Of a DNA stretch of 64,000 nucleotides, positions 12,005 through 22,227 are shown one piece after another. Position numbers and translations under genes: made by a program. Origin of the DNA: Entomortierella parvispora (taxonomy: Eukaryota; Mortierellomycota; Mortierellomycetes; Mortierellales; Mortierellaceae); NCBI GenBank assembly GCA_963573315.1, contig OY752141.1, positions 4,333,388 through 4,397,387 of the forward strand, in the 5' to 3' direction. The notes under the pieces were generated by a model. The model was not told where the DNA came from and made no database searches. It was given only the letters and a program-made list of their open reading frames with translations. Numbering within the stretch: position 1 is the first letter of the stretch; the number at the start of each line of letters is the position of its first letter.

Positions 12005-12245
12005 ATGCGGTCTCGCCAGGGCGGTGACCCCCAGGGCACACTAGTAAATAACACGAACCAATTCAACTTGTACCATATTTCCCACCAAAACTTCCTGTAT
12101 TATTTTGCCCTTTCTTCATCGCACTCGTAAAGGTGCCTCCCGTTTTATCCCCTTCTTTATTTGTTATCCTGCTCAATAGCAGTTAGACAATGCTTTGTTC
12201 AACCATTCGAGAAGAATAAAACACTATTCAAAAGATCAGAAACGT

Positions 12246-12257
12246 TTAAACGTCGAG
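12246..12257. repeat. Left target-site duplication of MULE
   Basis: TTAAACGTCGAG occurs here and again at 22303-22314 in the same orientation, directly outside the matching inverted termini. Twelve bases is slightly longer than the 8-11 bp usual for Mutator-type elements, so part may be shared by chance. Confidence 0.8.
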
Positions 12258-12326
12258 TGTGTATATGTCACAGGCGAAGCTCATGCGATTAAAGCCATTC
12301 CAATCTTCCAACATGTGACCCTGTGG

Positions 12327-12837
12327 TGTAAGAATAAGGGCGAGACAAGCGGTGTGGCTTGGCCTTGGGGCAAGAAGTAGTCACTGGAAGAGCAACAGGG
12401 AGACGGGGACGCGTCTGAGAAGGTACGAGGGAAGCCATTTGAGGCAAGATCGACAAGGAAGGCAAGGAACAGGACAGCAATGTAAAGGAACGCCCAGGAG
12501 ATGGGAGAGCTTGGCATGCAAAGGGGAAGGAAGATGAGTTGTATGGAAGGAAAGATAAAAACTGATTTATTCAGAGAGGCTGAAAGCCTCTCTTTTATAG
12601 GCGCGAGCACTCAGCGCGGGACAAAGATGTTGCTATGTTCTATAGGTAATAATGAGGGACTTATTCATTGGATCCGGAGTATCTTGAAGGTTCGCGTAGG
12701 CGGTGCCGGCTTAAAGGGATCTTATGAGCCGGAAGGCCACCCAAGGGAGCTTATGGGCCGGGAGCCGGCCTAGGAACCTAGGTCGAAGGAGCTGAGGTTC
12801 AACATGTAGGCGTCACGTGATGCCAGGGATCACGACA
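12327..12837 (-). repeat. 3' LTR of the Ty3 element
   Basis: This 511-bp copy matches 18045-18554. It has one extra A within GGGAAGCC where the other copy reads GGGAGCC. On the minus strand it carries the same TATAAAAG, short hairpin and AATAAA as the 5' LTR. Confidence 0.95.
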
Positions 12838-12864
12838 GCCCCCTCCCAAAAAGGAGGTACAGGT

Positions 12865-13380
12865 TCACTCTCGAGTCCGGGATCGAGGAGGAAAGGGAGG
12901 CTGGATTGACATAAGAGTGTCATAGTAGTGGGCCAATTGGAAATGACTTGCGAGGCCTAAGATTTCGTCTTTGTAGTCGCGGATTTTTTGTTCGCGCTGG
13001 AAGTCGAAGGTGAGGATGGCGTCGTCCAGAGTGTGAAGACGGTAAGAAACCTGGGCAAGGCGGTCCTTTAGGAGTTCTGTGACGCGGTCCTTAGTGGATG
13101 GATCGAGTACATACTTAGAGCCAACTTCGTATGAAGGTCGAGTTCCGGGTTGTGGGATACCGAACTGTGAGCGGGGTGGCCGGGAGATAGGTGAAGACGG
13201 TAGAATTGGAGGGGCAGGAGGCGACGGTGAGCGAGGCCGAGGGGGACCAGGGGTGACTGAAGTCGAAGGGGGAGGAGCATCTGGGGCTGAGGAAGGCGGA
13301 GGAGACGACCTGGAAGAAGTGCTGGTTCGAAGCCTTGGGGAAGAGCGCGAGGAAGACTTGGGAGAGGCGGCTTTGGGCAT
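12865..13380 (-). CDS. Extra Ty3 ORF downstream of pol, unknown
   Basis: A 171-aa ORF starting MPKAASPKSS, between the pol stop and the 3' LTR and on the same strand. Residues 1-95 are almost all Ser, Pro, Arg and Ala. The C-terminal third is folded-looking, with a helical, charged stretch (STKDRVTELLKDRLAQVSYR). No transmembrane segment, so it is not env-like. The ORF stays open 54 codons further upstream, but that part is low complexity. It may be an accessory or duplicated capsid-like ORF. I do not recognise it. Confidence 0.5.
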   Translation of the reverse strand: MPKAASPKSSSRSSPRLRTSTSSRSSPPPSSAPDAPPPSTSVTPGPPRPRSPSPPAPPILPSSPISRPPRSQFGIPQPGTRPSYEVGSKYVLDPSTKDRVTELLKDRLAQVSYRLHTLDDAILTFDFQREQKIRDYKDEILGLASHFQLAHYYDTLMSIQPPFPPRSRTRE

Positions 13381-13674
13381 GGTGAAAGTAGAGAAAGGCA
13401 ACGGTGGAGAAAGAAAGGGGACAAAAAGAGGGAGTGTGTTTTTTTTTTTTTTTTTGAAATGGAGGGTGGACTTAAATGAGAGATGGAGGGGTGAGGAGAT
13501 GGAAGGGCGGCATGATGCAAGAGGAATGCGGGAGCCAATCATGTTGGATGCATGAATGTGGTGTGGGGTACAAAGAGGCGAGGAGATTGAAAAAGAGGAA
13601 GCATGTGATGTGGAAAGAAATTGTGAAGGGAAAAAGAAAAAAAAAAAAACAAAAGGAGGGAAAGGAGGGTGTAC

Positions 13675-16600
13675 TTAAAGGTTACTTTCACCAGAGTCCG
13701 GAAGAGGGACGGAAGCGGGGTCGACTTCAGGGACCGAAGTGGGGGCATCTGTGGGACCGAGGCGGGAGTAAAACGTCTTAAGGCGGCTGATGTGGACACC
13801 GAGGTGGCGGGCACCCGTGTCCGAAAGCAGATCGCGGATCGCGGCTGAGCGGATGTCCGAGACGCGAAAGGGGCCAGACCAAGGTTTTTTAAACTTCGCG
13901 ACAGAACGAGGGCTGGTGGCTGTGGCTCTGGTCGAGACTTGAGGGGTGTAAAGCCAGACAGCGAGACCAACAGGGAAGATTTTGGTGGCGTCGTCATTAT
14001 CATCGGGGGGAGGTACTGAGGACGATTGAAGTGTCACAGCGAGTTGATGAGCCTTGTGGAGAAGGGGAAGGAAGCTAGAACGGTGCTTCGTAGGATCGGC
14101 AAGGGCCTGTTCGAGATCGACATTGTCAACGACGTGCAGAGGGTGGCGAGGGTCGCGACCATGGGCGAGGAAGAATGGGGTGTCTTGAATGGCTCGGTGG
14201 AAGGAGGTGTTGTAGGCAAAAGCAAACTGAGACAAGAGAGGATCCCATTCGGAGTGGTCGGTACCAATGAAGGATGCAATCATCAGACGCAGAGAACCCA
14301 TGAATCGCTCAACGAGGCCGTTCGATTGAGGATGGTAAGCGGGGGCGAAACGCTGCTGGATGTGCAAGATCTGTGCGAACAGATTGGTCTCGGTAGCGGA
14401 GAAGGGGGTGCCATTGTCAGAGACAATTTCCAAGGGCAGGCCGACAGACGGAAAGTAGGTGTTAGCCAAAGTGGAGGCGAATTCTCTGGCATCGGTGGAC
14501 TTGACGGGGAACAAGGAAATGTAGCGGGTGAACATATCTTGGACAACCAATACGTACTTAAACCCAGACTTGGTAGGAGGAAACGGACCGGCGTAATCCA
14601 TGGCGACACGGGCGAAGGGGGCTTGAGAGACGGTGGGACGGGAGATGGCGGCATGCTGGCGGCCGGACTTGAAGGCTTGACAGGAGGGACACTCTTGGGC
14701 GTAGGTGCGGGCATCTTGACGGACGGAGGGCCACCAGAATTGAGAGAGAACACGGTGGGCGGTCTTGGCGGAACCTTGGTGGCCACTGAGAGGAATATCA
14801 TGCGACTGGTAGAGGATGTAGGGGCGGAAGATGGGCGGAGCAACGATCTGGAAGATCGCACGATCGGGATTGTGAGGAGCGAAGGAGATGTGGTGAAGAA
14901 TGCCACGGACGAGGCGGAAAGTGGGATTGCTGAGAAGATTGTTAACGATGTCGATGCAGAAAGGGTCGAGCTGTTGATGTTGGATGATGTGAGGAGAGTC
15001 GCGGATGGGAGTGAGATGGTCAGGAAGGGGGGGTGAGGGAAGAGTGGTGAGGGCGTTTGTTTCAGGGAGAGGATAGCGAGAGAGAGCGTCGGCGACGAGG
15101 TTGCGACGACCGGGGATGTGATGGATAGTGAATTGAAACTGAGAGAGAATCATGGCCCAACGAGCGAGGCGGCCCGTGAGATCGCGGTTCTTGAACATGA
15201 ATTGAAGAGCACTGTGATCACTGTAGATATCAAAATGAACACCGTGGAGAAGGTGCCGGAATTTTTTGCGAATGGCCCAAACGAAAGCCAAAGCTTCCAA
15301 TTCGTACACAGTGTAGTTCTTTTCAGCAGGGGTGAGGGAACGAGAGGCAAAAGCGACAGCGTACAAGTCGCCGTTGTCATTGCGCTGACAGAGGGCGACT
15401 GCAATGCCGTAGAGGCAGGCGGCATCAGCGTAAAGCTCATACTTGCGAGTGGGATCAGGGTGTGCAGTGACAGGAGGGGTGGCAATGAGGCGCTTGAGTT
15501 CAAGGAAAGCATTGTTGTGCTCCTGGGACCAAGTGAAGGGGGTGTTCTTCTTCAGAAGAGCGAAGAGGGGGGAGGCGAAGATTGCAAAGCAGGGGATGAG
15601 AGTGCGGAAGACGCCGGCCAAGCCGACAAAGGAGTGTACAGCAGGGGTGGCACGAGGAGTGGGGTATTCAGTGATGGCGCGTACTTTCGCGGGATCAGCA
15701 GTGATGCCTTCCGAAGACACCACAAAACCGAGTACAACGACAGAAGTAGCGCAGAACGTGCATTTGGAACGTTTGAGGGAAATGTTGTGGGAGCGGAGGA
15801 TGTTGAATACCATTTGGATATGGCGGAGGTGATCTTCAATGGTTTTGGAGTAGATGATGATATCATCAAAGTAGATAACCACACAAGAGTAAAGGAGGGA
15901 ATTGAAGGCAGAGTTGAGGGCACGTTGGAGAGTGGCAGGGGCGGAAGTGGTACCAAAAGGCATGACAGTCCATTGAAGGAGGCGAGTACCCGTGGTGAAC
16001 GCGAGCTTCAAAGCAGTAAGAGGGTCGATACTGAATTGCCAGAAGGCACTAGGCATGTCAAGAGTGGAGAAGAAGCAAGCGCCAGCGAAGGCGTTGAAGA
16101 TGAGGTCTGTGCGGGGGACAGGGTATGCATCAGGAACAGAAACAGCGTTCACCCGTTGGTAGTCAACGCAGAACCGGATATCGCCATCCTTCTTTTCGAC
16201 AAGACGGACAGGGGAGCACCAGGGAGATTTAGATTCGACAACAATGCCATTGGCAAGCATCTCATCAACCTGAGCTTCGATGATTTCGCGCTCTTTAGGA
16301 CTGTGAGGGTAACCGCGGGTTTGAAGGGGAGGGGAATCACCAGTGTTGATGGAAAACGGGGGAAAGAAAGAAGAAGGGGGGGCTTTTGGATTGGGAGCGA
16401 ATACATCATGGTTCTCTTGGATCAATTGCTCAAGGCGGTGCTCAGTGGACAGGGGAATGAGGGCGTGAACGACGTGAAGGGAGGCAACGGAGGTGACGGT
16501 GAGGGCGGTGAAGGGGATATGATGGATGTTGGAGACAGGTTCAGGATCAGGAAGAGGAAATGTGAAGTCGGAAGAGGTGGAAGAGGGAGAAGGAAGAGCA

Positions 16601-18045
16601 GCAAACGATATACCTTGAGCATTGATGGAAGCCTGAAGAGTATTGATGATATCCCATCCAAGAATGAAGGAGTGGTGAGACCCAGGAAGAACGTGGAAGA
16701 GGAAGGGGCGGTTGTTGACAGAGAACGTGATGGTACCAAGAGTGTGAACTTTGGATCCGTCAGCAGTGCGAACAAGTGTCTTCTGCTGATGGTCAATTCG
16801 TGAGGCAGCGACAATTTTGGAACAAAAGTCGGCCGAGATGCAGGAGATGGACGCACCAGTGTCGACAAGGACCTGAGCAGTGTGCTGGAGGATGGTTACG
16901 AAAAATGATGGGAGTTTGTGGATCGAGTACAACTGTGCGTCAGTCGCAGCAGGGGCAAGGAGTGGTGTAACGGTGGAAAGGGAGTTGACAGAAGGCACGG
17001 TGGGTGGAGTAAATGTAGGGTCAGATCGGGGACGGTCAGCGCGCGTGGGCCGTTTGTCCGGGAACTTCGAGAAACAGTTGGGGGACGGGTGAGGGCCACC
17101 ACAGTGTTCACAAGACGCACGGGGATTGCGTTGAAGAGCAGAAGAGGGTGGGGGAAATGAAGAGGGAGGTGCAAGGGGGGAGACGTCGAGGAAGGCCGAG
17201 ATATTGGAGTAAAATGTGGCAACGGAGTGGTTCTGAGCTCGAGCAAGAGTGTAAAGGAGGGCAGTGTGCGCTTGCATGGGGCGAGAAAGGTGTTGGTAGA
17301 ACATAGAAAGAGATGTGGGGGGATCAAGTGGATGGGTAGTATTCAAAGTGAGGAAGCGGGAATAGTACGAAGGTAACGACTGATCGCGCGATTGTTGAAT
17401 AGAGGAATACTGAGCGTGGAGTTTAGCCCGACGTTGTTCTTCAGGAACGGAGAGCAACGGGGTCAAGCAAGCAACAGCAGTGTCATAGTCTCGAATGTCA
17501 AGAGCGTGGGAGTTGGCCAACAGGGTAGCGTCGATGCGGGTGAGGCAACGGCGGAAGCAATTGAATTTCAAGGAGAGGGGGATGTGTTCAGCAGCGAAAA
17601 TACGCTCGAATCGATCAAGAAACTCGTGGAATGGGGCGCTGTCGGTCACAGAGAATTGTGGCCAGCAGATTTCATCGAGATCGGCGGGGGAAGAGATAAT
17701 GGAGGATACTGGAGAAGTGGAGGGGGAGTGTTGTTGGATTTGGAGGATATTCGTAGTCTGAGGTGACAAGGGAAAGTGACGACCACAGAAAAAGAAGAGG
17801 AAACCCAAGGCGAACAAAGAACAGAAAAGTATAGTGATTTCGGTAGTAGACCATGAAGGTGAAAGAAATAATCGAGAGAGTGAGAGGAGATGAGAAGAAA
17901 AGGTCCAGAAAGTGGACTGAGGAGGGGGGGTAGGCAAAACAGGAGGCAAGTTGGAAGAAGTGGAGGAAAACAGAAAGGCAGCGGCAGAGGGCACATTTGA
18001 TAGCCAGAAAGACCAAAAGAGAAAGGACCAGGTTCGGACCACCAT
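13675..18045 (-). CDS. Ty3 Gag-Pol polyprotein
   Basis: One frame holds the whole polyprotein. From the ATG at 18045 it is 1,456 aa; the frame is open a further 94 codons into the 5' LTR. That upstream ATG (18327) lies before the LTR TATA box and is unlikely to be transcribed. Positions in the 1,550-residue frame: hydrophobic segment about 163-181, zinc knuckle C406-C409-H413-C418 (CX2CX3HX4C, one residue short of the usual spacing), protease DTGAS at 489, reverse transcriptase about 690-870 with YFDD at 819-822, RNase H about 963-1085, integrase HHCC about 1176-1216 and catalytic D/D/E at D1244, D1304 and E1340. No chromodomain is visible after integrase. Gag and Pol share one frame with no visible frameshift. 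No stop interrupts it. Confidence 0.93.
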   Translation of the reverse strand: MVVRTWSFLFWSFWLSNVPSAAAFLFSSTSSNLPPVLPTPPPQSTFWTFSSHLLSLSRLFLSPSWSTTEITILFCSLFALGFLFFFCGRHFPLSPQTTNILQIQQHSPSTSPVSSIISSPADLDEICWPQFSVTDSAPFHEFLDRFERIFAAEHIPLSLKFNCFRRCLTRIDATLLANSHALDIRDYDTAVACLTPLLSVPEEQRRAKLHAQYSSIQQSRDQSLPSYYSRFLTLNTTHPLDPPTSLSMFYQHLSRPMQAHTALLYTLARAQNHSVATFYSNISAFLDVSPLAPPSSFPPPSSALQRNPRASCEHCGGPHPSPNCFSKFPDKRPTRADRPRSDPTFTPPTVPSVNSLSTVTPLLAPAATDAQLYSIHKLPSFFVTILQHTAQVLVDTGASISCISADFCSKIVAASRIDHQQKTLVRTADGSKVHTLGTITFSVNNRPFLFHVLPGSHHSFILGWDIINTLQASINAQGISFAALPSPSSTSSDFTFPLPDPEPVSNIHHIPFTALTVTSVASLHVVHALIPLSTEHRLEQLIQENHDVFAPNPKAPPSSFFPPFSINTGDSPPLQTRGYPHSPKEREIIEAQVDEMLANGIVVESKSPWCSPVRLVEKKDGDIRFCVDYQRVNAVSVPDAYPVPRTDLIFNAFAGACFFSTLDMPSAFWQFSIDPLTALKLAFTTGTRLLQWTVMPFGTTSAPATLQRALNSAFNSLLYSCVVIYFDDIIIYSKTIEDHLRHIQMVFNILRSHNISLKRSKCTFCATSVVVLGFVVSSEGITADPAKVRAITEYPTPRATPAVHSFVGLAGVFRTLIPCFAIFASPLFALLKKNTPFTWSQEHNNAFLELKRLIATPPVTAHPDPTRKYELYADAACLYGIAVALCQRNDNGDLYAVAFASRSLTPAEKNYTVYELEALAFVWAIRKKFRHLLHGVHFDIYSDHSALQFMFKNRDLTGRLARWAMILSQFQFTIHHIPGRRNLVADALSRYPLPETNALTTLPSPPLPDHLTPIRDSPHIIQHQQLDPFCIDIVNNLLSNPTFRLVRGILHHISFAPHNPDRAIFQIVAPPIFRPYILYQSHDIPLSGHQGSAKTAHRVLSQFWWPSVRQDARTYAQECPSCQAFKSGRQHAAISRPTVSQAPFARVAMDYAGPFPPTKSGFKYVLVVQDMFTRYISLFPVKSTDAREFASTLANTYFPSVGLPLEIVSDNGTPFSATETNLFAQILHIQQRFAPAYHPQSNGLVERFMGSLRLMIASFIGTDHSEWDPLLSQFAFAYNTSFHRAIQDTPFFLAHGRDPRHPLHVVDNVDLEQALADPTKHRSSFLPLLHKAHQLAVTLQSSSVPPPDDNDDATKIFPVGLAVWLYTPQVSTRATATSPRSVAKFKKPWSGPFRVSDIRSAAIRDLLSDTGARHLGVHISRLKTFYSRLGPTDAPTSVPEVDPASVPLPDSGESNL
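18032..18044 (-). other. Ty3 primer-binding site
   Basis: Directly after the 5' LTR the minus strand reads TGGTGGTCCGAAC. This would pair with the 3' end of a tRNA ending GTTCGGACCACCA. The tRNA identity is not determined; its acceptor stem would begin GGTCCGA. The gag ATG at 18045 straddles the LTR/PBS junction. Confidence 0.65.
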
Positions 18046-18554
18046 GTAAGAATAAGGGCGAGACAAGCGGTGTGGCTTGGCCTTGGGGCAAGAAGTAGTC
18101 ACTGGAAGAGCAACAGGGAGACGGGGACGCGTCTGAGAAGGTACGAGGGAGCCATTTGAGGCAAGATCGACAAGGAAGGCAAGGAACAGGACAGCAATGT
18201 AAAGGAACGCCCAGGAGATGGGAGAGCTTGGCATGCAAAGGGGAAGGAAGATGAGTTGTATGGAAGGAAAGATAAAAACTGATTTATTCAGAGAGGCTGA
18301 AAGCCTCTCTTTTATAGGCGCGAGCACTCAGCGCGGGACAAAGATGTTGCTATGTTCTATAGGTAATAATGAGGGACTTATTCATTGGATCCGGAGTATC
18401 TTGAAGGTTCGCGTAGGCGGTGCCGGCTTAAAGGGATCTTATGAGCCGGAAGGCCACCCAAGGGAGCTTATGGGCCGGGAGCCGGCCTAGGAACCTAGGT
18501 CGAAGGAGCTGAGGTTCAACATGTAGGCGTCACGTGATGCCAGGGATCACGACA
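18045..18554 (-). repeat. 5' LTR of the Ty3 element
   Basis: This 510-bp copy of 12327-12837 is the promoter-side LTR for the minus-strand element. The one-base deletion relative to the other LTR places the LTR reading frame in phase with gag-pol. Confidence 0.95.
18283..18316 (-). promoter_or_regulatory. LTR core promoter, hairpin and poly(A) signal
   Basis: On the minus strand TATAAAAG (18316-18309) is followed at once by a perfect 9-bp hairpin (AGAGAGGCT, loop TTC, AGCCTCTCT) and then AATAAA (18288-18283). The arrangement suggests transcription starts shortly after, with the R region beginning near 18280. Confidence 0.6.
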
Positions 18555-18555
18555 G

Positions 18556-19386
18556 TGGGCGGATGCAGTTGCATCATGTGATACTCACCCATTATCCAAT
18601 CAGATGCGACCTGTATCTAGGCAGGCAAAGGGAGGGAATCCACCCACAATTCCAAGTAGGTCTCTAGGAAAGTACCTCAAAAAGTCATTTCCCAATGGTA
18701 CCCACTAATAGTTATTTGTAGTTTAACATATTGCGGATGCCACTATGTAGTTTGTTTTGTGAAAACAAAAATCTTGAGATGCCCAATCATCAGAATATGG
18801 AGTGAAGACGCGTGAAAAGATTTGTAGGAAGAACAAAAAAAATTAAGTTGCACTTTTTCGTACTTTTTACTTTCAACTTCAAAGAAGTCGTTTTGGACAC
18901 TTCTGCATTAATAAAGACTTTTAGTATTCCATCAGGCGAACTCTCTCGTCTAATTTTTAACGAGATCGACTGAGAATTGGCCGAGAAAATGACAAATTAA
19001 AGCACTCAACAGTCAATAAGTTGTCGTTATTTTGGACTTTTGTTATTCAACAGATAATCATGAAAGAAAGAGCGCGAAAAGAAACAAGGAAATGTGTGAG
19101 GAAATGAGAGGAAGTTTAAGAGGGGTGCAAGAGTTGGTATAGGAGAGCATGGGAGAGCGTGAAAATGAGAGAGAGTGTGTTGGAGGAGTGCAGGGGGGCC
19201 TAGTATAAAATAATGTGAGAATGAGTGAGAAAGAGAGAGAGAGAGGGAGAGAGGGAGAGAGGGAGAGAGGGAGAGAGCGAGAGAGCGGAAGCAGTGCGGA
19301 AGCAGTACGGAACAGCAGTAAGAGAGGAGCAATGGGTGCTGCTAGCAGCAATGGTGTTTGTATGTCCATATCATTCGTTTATTGTT
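18556..19386. other. MULE interior, noncoding
   Basis: This lies between the Ty3 element and the 3' end of the transposase gene. It is AT-rich (18660-19060) and then purine-rich. No gene is seen. Confidence 0.5.
19221..19287. repeat. GA-rich microsatellite
   Basis: A run of GA and GGGA units (gagagaga then repeated gggagaga) on the plus strand, just beyond the 3' end of the MULE transposase gene. Confidence 0.85.
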
Positions 19387-22227
19387 TCAATACATCTGTC
19401 GTTGCCGTTTGGAGCTGAGGCTTTGACCTGGCAATCGAGGGAATGAAGGCTCAAACAAGTCGATCAGTTCTTGCAGTTTTGCCTCTACTTGTGCTCGAAG
19501 AGGGTATTCTGCTTTCTTATCCCTCAGTTCTTCCAACATCCCAAGACGCTGCATGCCGAAGCTGATGCGATCCACTTCTGGTGAGGAGTACGTCGGTTCA
19601 TCTTCAGGCTGGAGCATTCCAAGGTGAAAGTTTGCTTGATGTTCCCAGAAGTCAGCACGGAAGTATTTGATATGAGGCAGTTCGATCTGCACCAGGGCAA
19701 TATGCTTGCAGCAGCTCCTGTTATTGTAGAAAAACATGCAAGAGCATTGGGTGATGTGGCCACTAGGAGTCTTGGAGAAGTCGATCTCGACCTCGTATCC
19801 TACTGCCATGTTTGTAAATGACTCGACATAGAGAGTGTTATCGGACGTTTGCTTCATGTAGGCTCCCACGTAGCCCCTCGATTCTCGAGTCATGATATGA
19901 TCTCTGGCAAGATTTGTGAGCTGAAGCTCCTTTGTTTGAGCCGGATTCATCCTGCCGACATTGACGATGCTCCGAATACACTTCTGTTGAAAATGGGGAA
20001 CCGCCATCCTTGCAAGAGTGTAGATGACGGTATCTAGACGTCGTTGCTGTTTGTCTTTGAAGAAATGGCGTTTGAGAGTGTTGTGCCACGATTCAATATA
20101 GTTGTTTGTATCAATCGAAGAGTAGGCTACCTCTTGTCGATAGCAGAGCATCCAGGACCTCTGTACCTTCTGTACCTCCTCATGGTGTGCTTCAAACCCA
20201 ACCCTGCCGAAATAGTTCTTGCTGAGATAATTCAGGAGGTCTACCTGGTCCTTCCAAACTTTGCGAAAGTTCGCAATGAGCCTCTGCGCCTCTGCTCGAT
20301 CCTTTTCATACAAGATCGTGCGAAGTTGAGATCTAAGCTAGAAACGGATGTTGGGTCTTAGCTTCAACTCATTCAGGGAGGCCAATTGGATCAGCACGAC
20401 TCTGAGTTTTTAACGTACCAGTGCCCTAATTTCAACCCTTTTGTCGACAGGATGGACGCCTAGTCCTGTCATCCTACTCTTGACTTCGCGTTCCCACACC
20501 TTTAAGACGTGCCATGCACAGTAGAAGATAGGTACACCGGGAAACGCGGTTTTAATGGCTAGGATCTCTGTGGGGCCTTGATCTGTGATAGCGGCATTGG
20601 GCGCGAAGGTATAATCCTCTCCATCCTTGGAGAACAGCATCTTCATCTTGATACGAATGGCAGTTAACCAGTTGGACAGAATACGGGCATCACAGGACTT
20701 CATTAGAAGGAATGCGACAGGGATGCCAAATCCATTATCCGAGTTCTTCAAGACGAGAGTGAACAGATAGGTATTCTCCCTAAGAATTAGAATATAGTCT
20801 TTATAAGCGTATGTAACTAATAGATTGGTTGATGGTGCACTGTAAGAGTAGTAACTGACTTGCCCGAAGACCTTATGAGTTCCGTCAAAGCACAATGTTC
20901 TGCCATGCGTCTTGAGCTGTTGTAGTTGCCACAAGCAAGCGAACCCGAAATATATCCCACTGGTGATATCGTTCTTATCGTAAAAGGTGAATCCATTCTC
21001 CTGTTGAAATTCCTCCATCCACTTTATAGCTGATAGGACTTCATGGTCATCCTTCCTTATTACAGCGGCCGCCTTCTTCTGCCATATGTTGTAAACATCA
21101 TCATAGGTGATGAAGTCATCTCTTGATAGTCGCCCACCATCTCCTCGTGTAATTTGCATGAATTTGTCGTACCCTATCGTCAGTTGTTGCATCACCCGGT
21201 GAATTGATGATCCCTGGTCCAGCAGCCGTTCAATTGCCGCCTTGATAGCTGCAGACTTTTGCCGTGTCCCAAGATCGGCGATGTCGCTAACAGTGTGGTT
21301 GTGCTGGTAATAATACTCAACGACACATGCCTGCTGGCGAGAGCCGCCTGGCATCATTACCGGTTGATATAGAACCGCAATCCTGGATGGACAACCTTTC
21401 TTGATACTCTCTTGTCGAACACGGGCTTTACCAGTCTTACCTCCGTTGACTCTCTCCTTCCGCACTTGTTTTTTACCTCCGCACTGACACTGAAAGGTCA
21501 GTCGACGTTGGTTGTCAGGATCATTATACTTGTACTCTCTTAAAAAAATAAAGTTGGTCGAGATGGCCCTTTGATGCCTCTCCATCCAGCCTTCGAATGA
21601 GTGAGGCTCAAGATAGAACTCTGCCACCTCCTCATCAAGCCTAACAAACCTGAGGTTTGGATCAAGCTTGAAGTGTTTTGCAGAGCGCAGAATAACGGCA
21701 TCTCTAGAAAGTACTCCTCGTATTCTGCTCAGCACAATGCCATTAAGTCCTTCCGTGATGCGCGTCCGAAGTAACTGTCAAAGTGGCTGGAATTAGTGTA
21801 TTGTTTGCGACAGGGCAGGGCAAGAATATAAATCAAAAGCATCGAAGGATACCAACCTCTATGTCTGCTTTGTCTACTTCTACATCGGCATCGCCCTCCT
21901 TTGCAGTTTCTCGGATCTCATCTGCAGCTGCGTTCTGGAGATTGACTTTGTTAATGTACAGCTAATGAACTGCAAACCAAACTTACTCCATCAGGAAACT
22001 CTTTCACTTACAAGTTCGTCTAAAGCTTTGGACACCACCTGCTCTATTTGATCACAGGCTAGCTTGTCTTCTACTATAGGATCATCAGCAGAGATGCTAT
22101 GTTCCTGCTCGTCAGAAGAAGGGTCAAGGTGAAAGGTAGGAGTATTCAGGTCCATAATGATGGAGGAAGATGGAGAGTGGGATGAAGGACGCGAAACGCG
22201 AGTCTTTGTTTTCAAGGAGGATGTCAT
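19387..22227 (-). CDS. MULE transposase with SWIM zinc finger
   Basis: Five exons were assembled on the minus strand: 22227-22012, 21934-21857, 21774-20864, 20779-20419 and 20337-19387, giving about 838 aa in continuous phase. A FAR1/WRKY-GCM1-like zinc-binding region lies at about 190-260 (CQCGG, CPSR, HNH). The MULE core follows, with FDGTHKVFG (catalytic D near 395), FLLMKSCDA and ITDQGPTEI. FYCAWHVLKVW carries the conserved CxxH-like element. The SWIM finger CSC...CCKH is in the last third. Intron 3 (20863-20780) begins GCAAGT, and its removal joins FG to ENTYLFTLVLKN exactly as in other MULEs. An in-frame ATG at 22152 is an alternative start. The frame is open, so the gene may be functional. 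No sign of host domestication is seen, because termini and flanking duplications are present. Confidence 0.85.

Larger units (their letters stand above)
12327..18554 (-). mobile_element. Ty3/gypsy LTR retrotransposon, nearly intact
   Basis: The element is 6,228 bp and read on the minus strand. The two LTRs (510/511 bp) begin TG and end CA on the plus strand. They are identical by eye except for one inserted A in the left copy, implying recent insertion. A 4-bp duplication, GTGG, flanks it (12323-12326 and 18555-18558). A primer-binding site abuts the 5' LTR and a G-rich polypurine tract (about 12838-12848, minus) abuts the 3' LTR. One uninterrupted gag-pol frame has domain order protease-RT-RNase H-integrase, which defines Ty3/gypsy. 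A second small ORF lies between pol and the 3' LTR. It is nested inside the MULE. Confidence 0.95.

Noticed and set aside
14026..16803. Long plus-strand ORFs (336 and 561 aa) inside the Ty3 element
   Set aside because: They run antisense to the intact gag-pol frame, lack domains and arise from its skewed codon use.
19387..22227. Transposase as a domesticated host gene
   Set aside because: Terminal inverted repeats and a flanking direct repeat are still present, so it is better read as a transposon gene.
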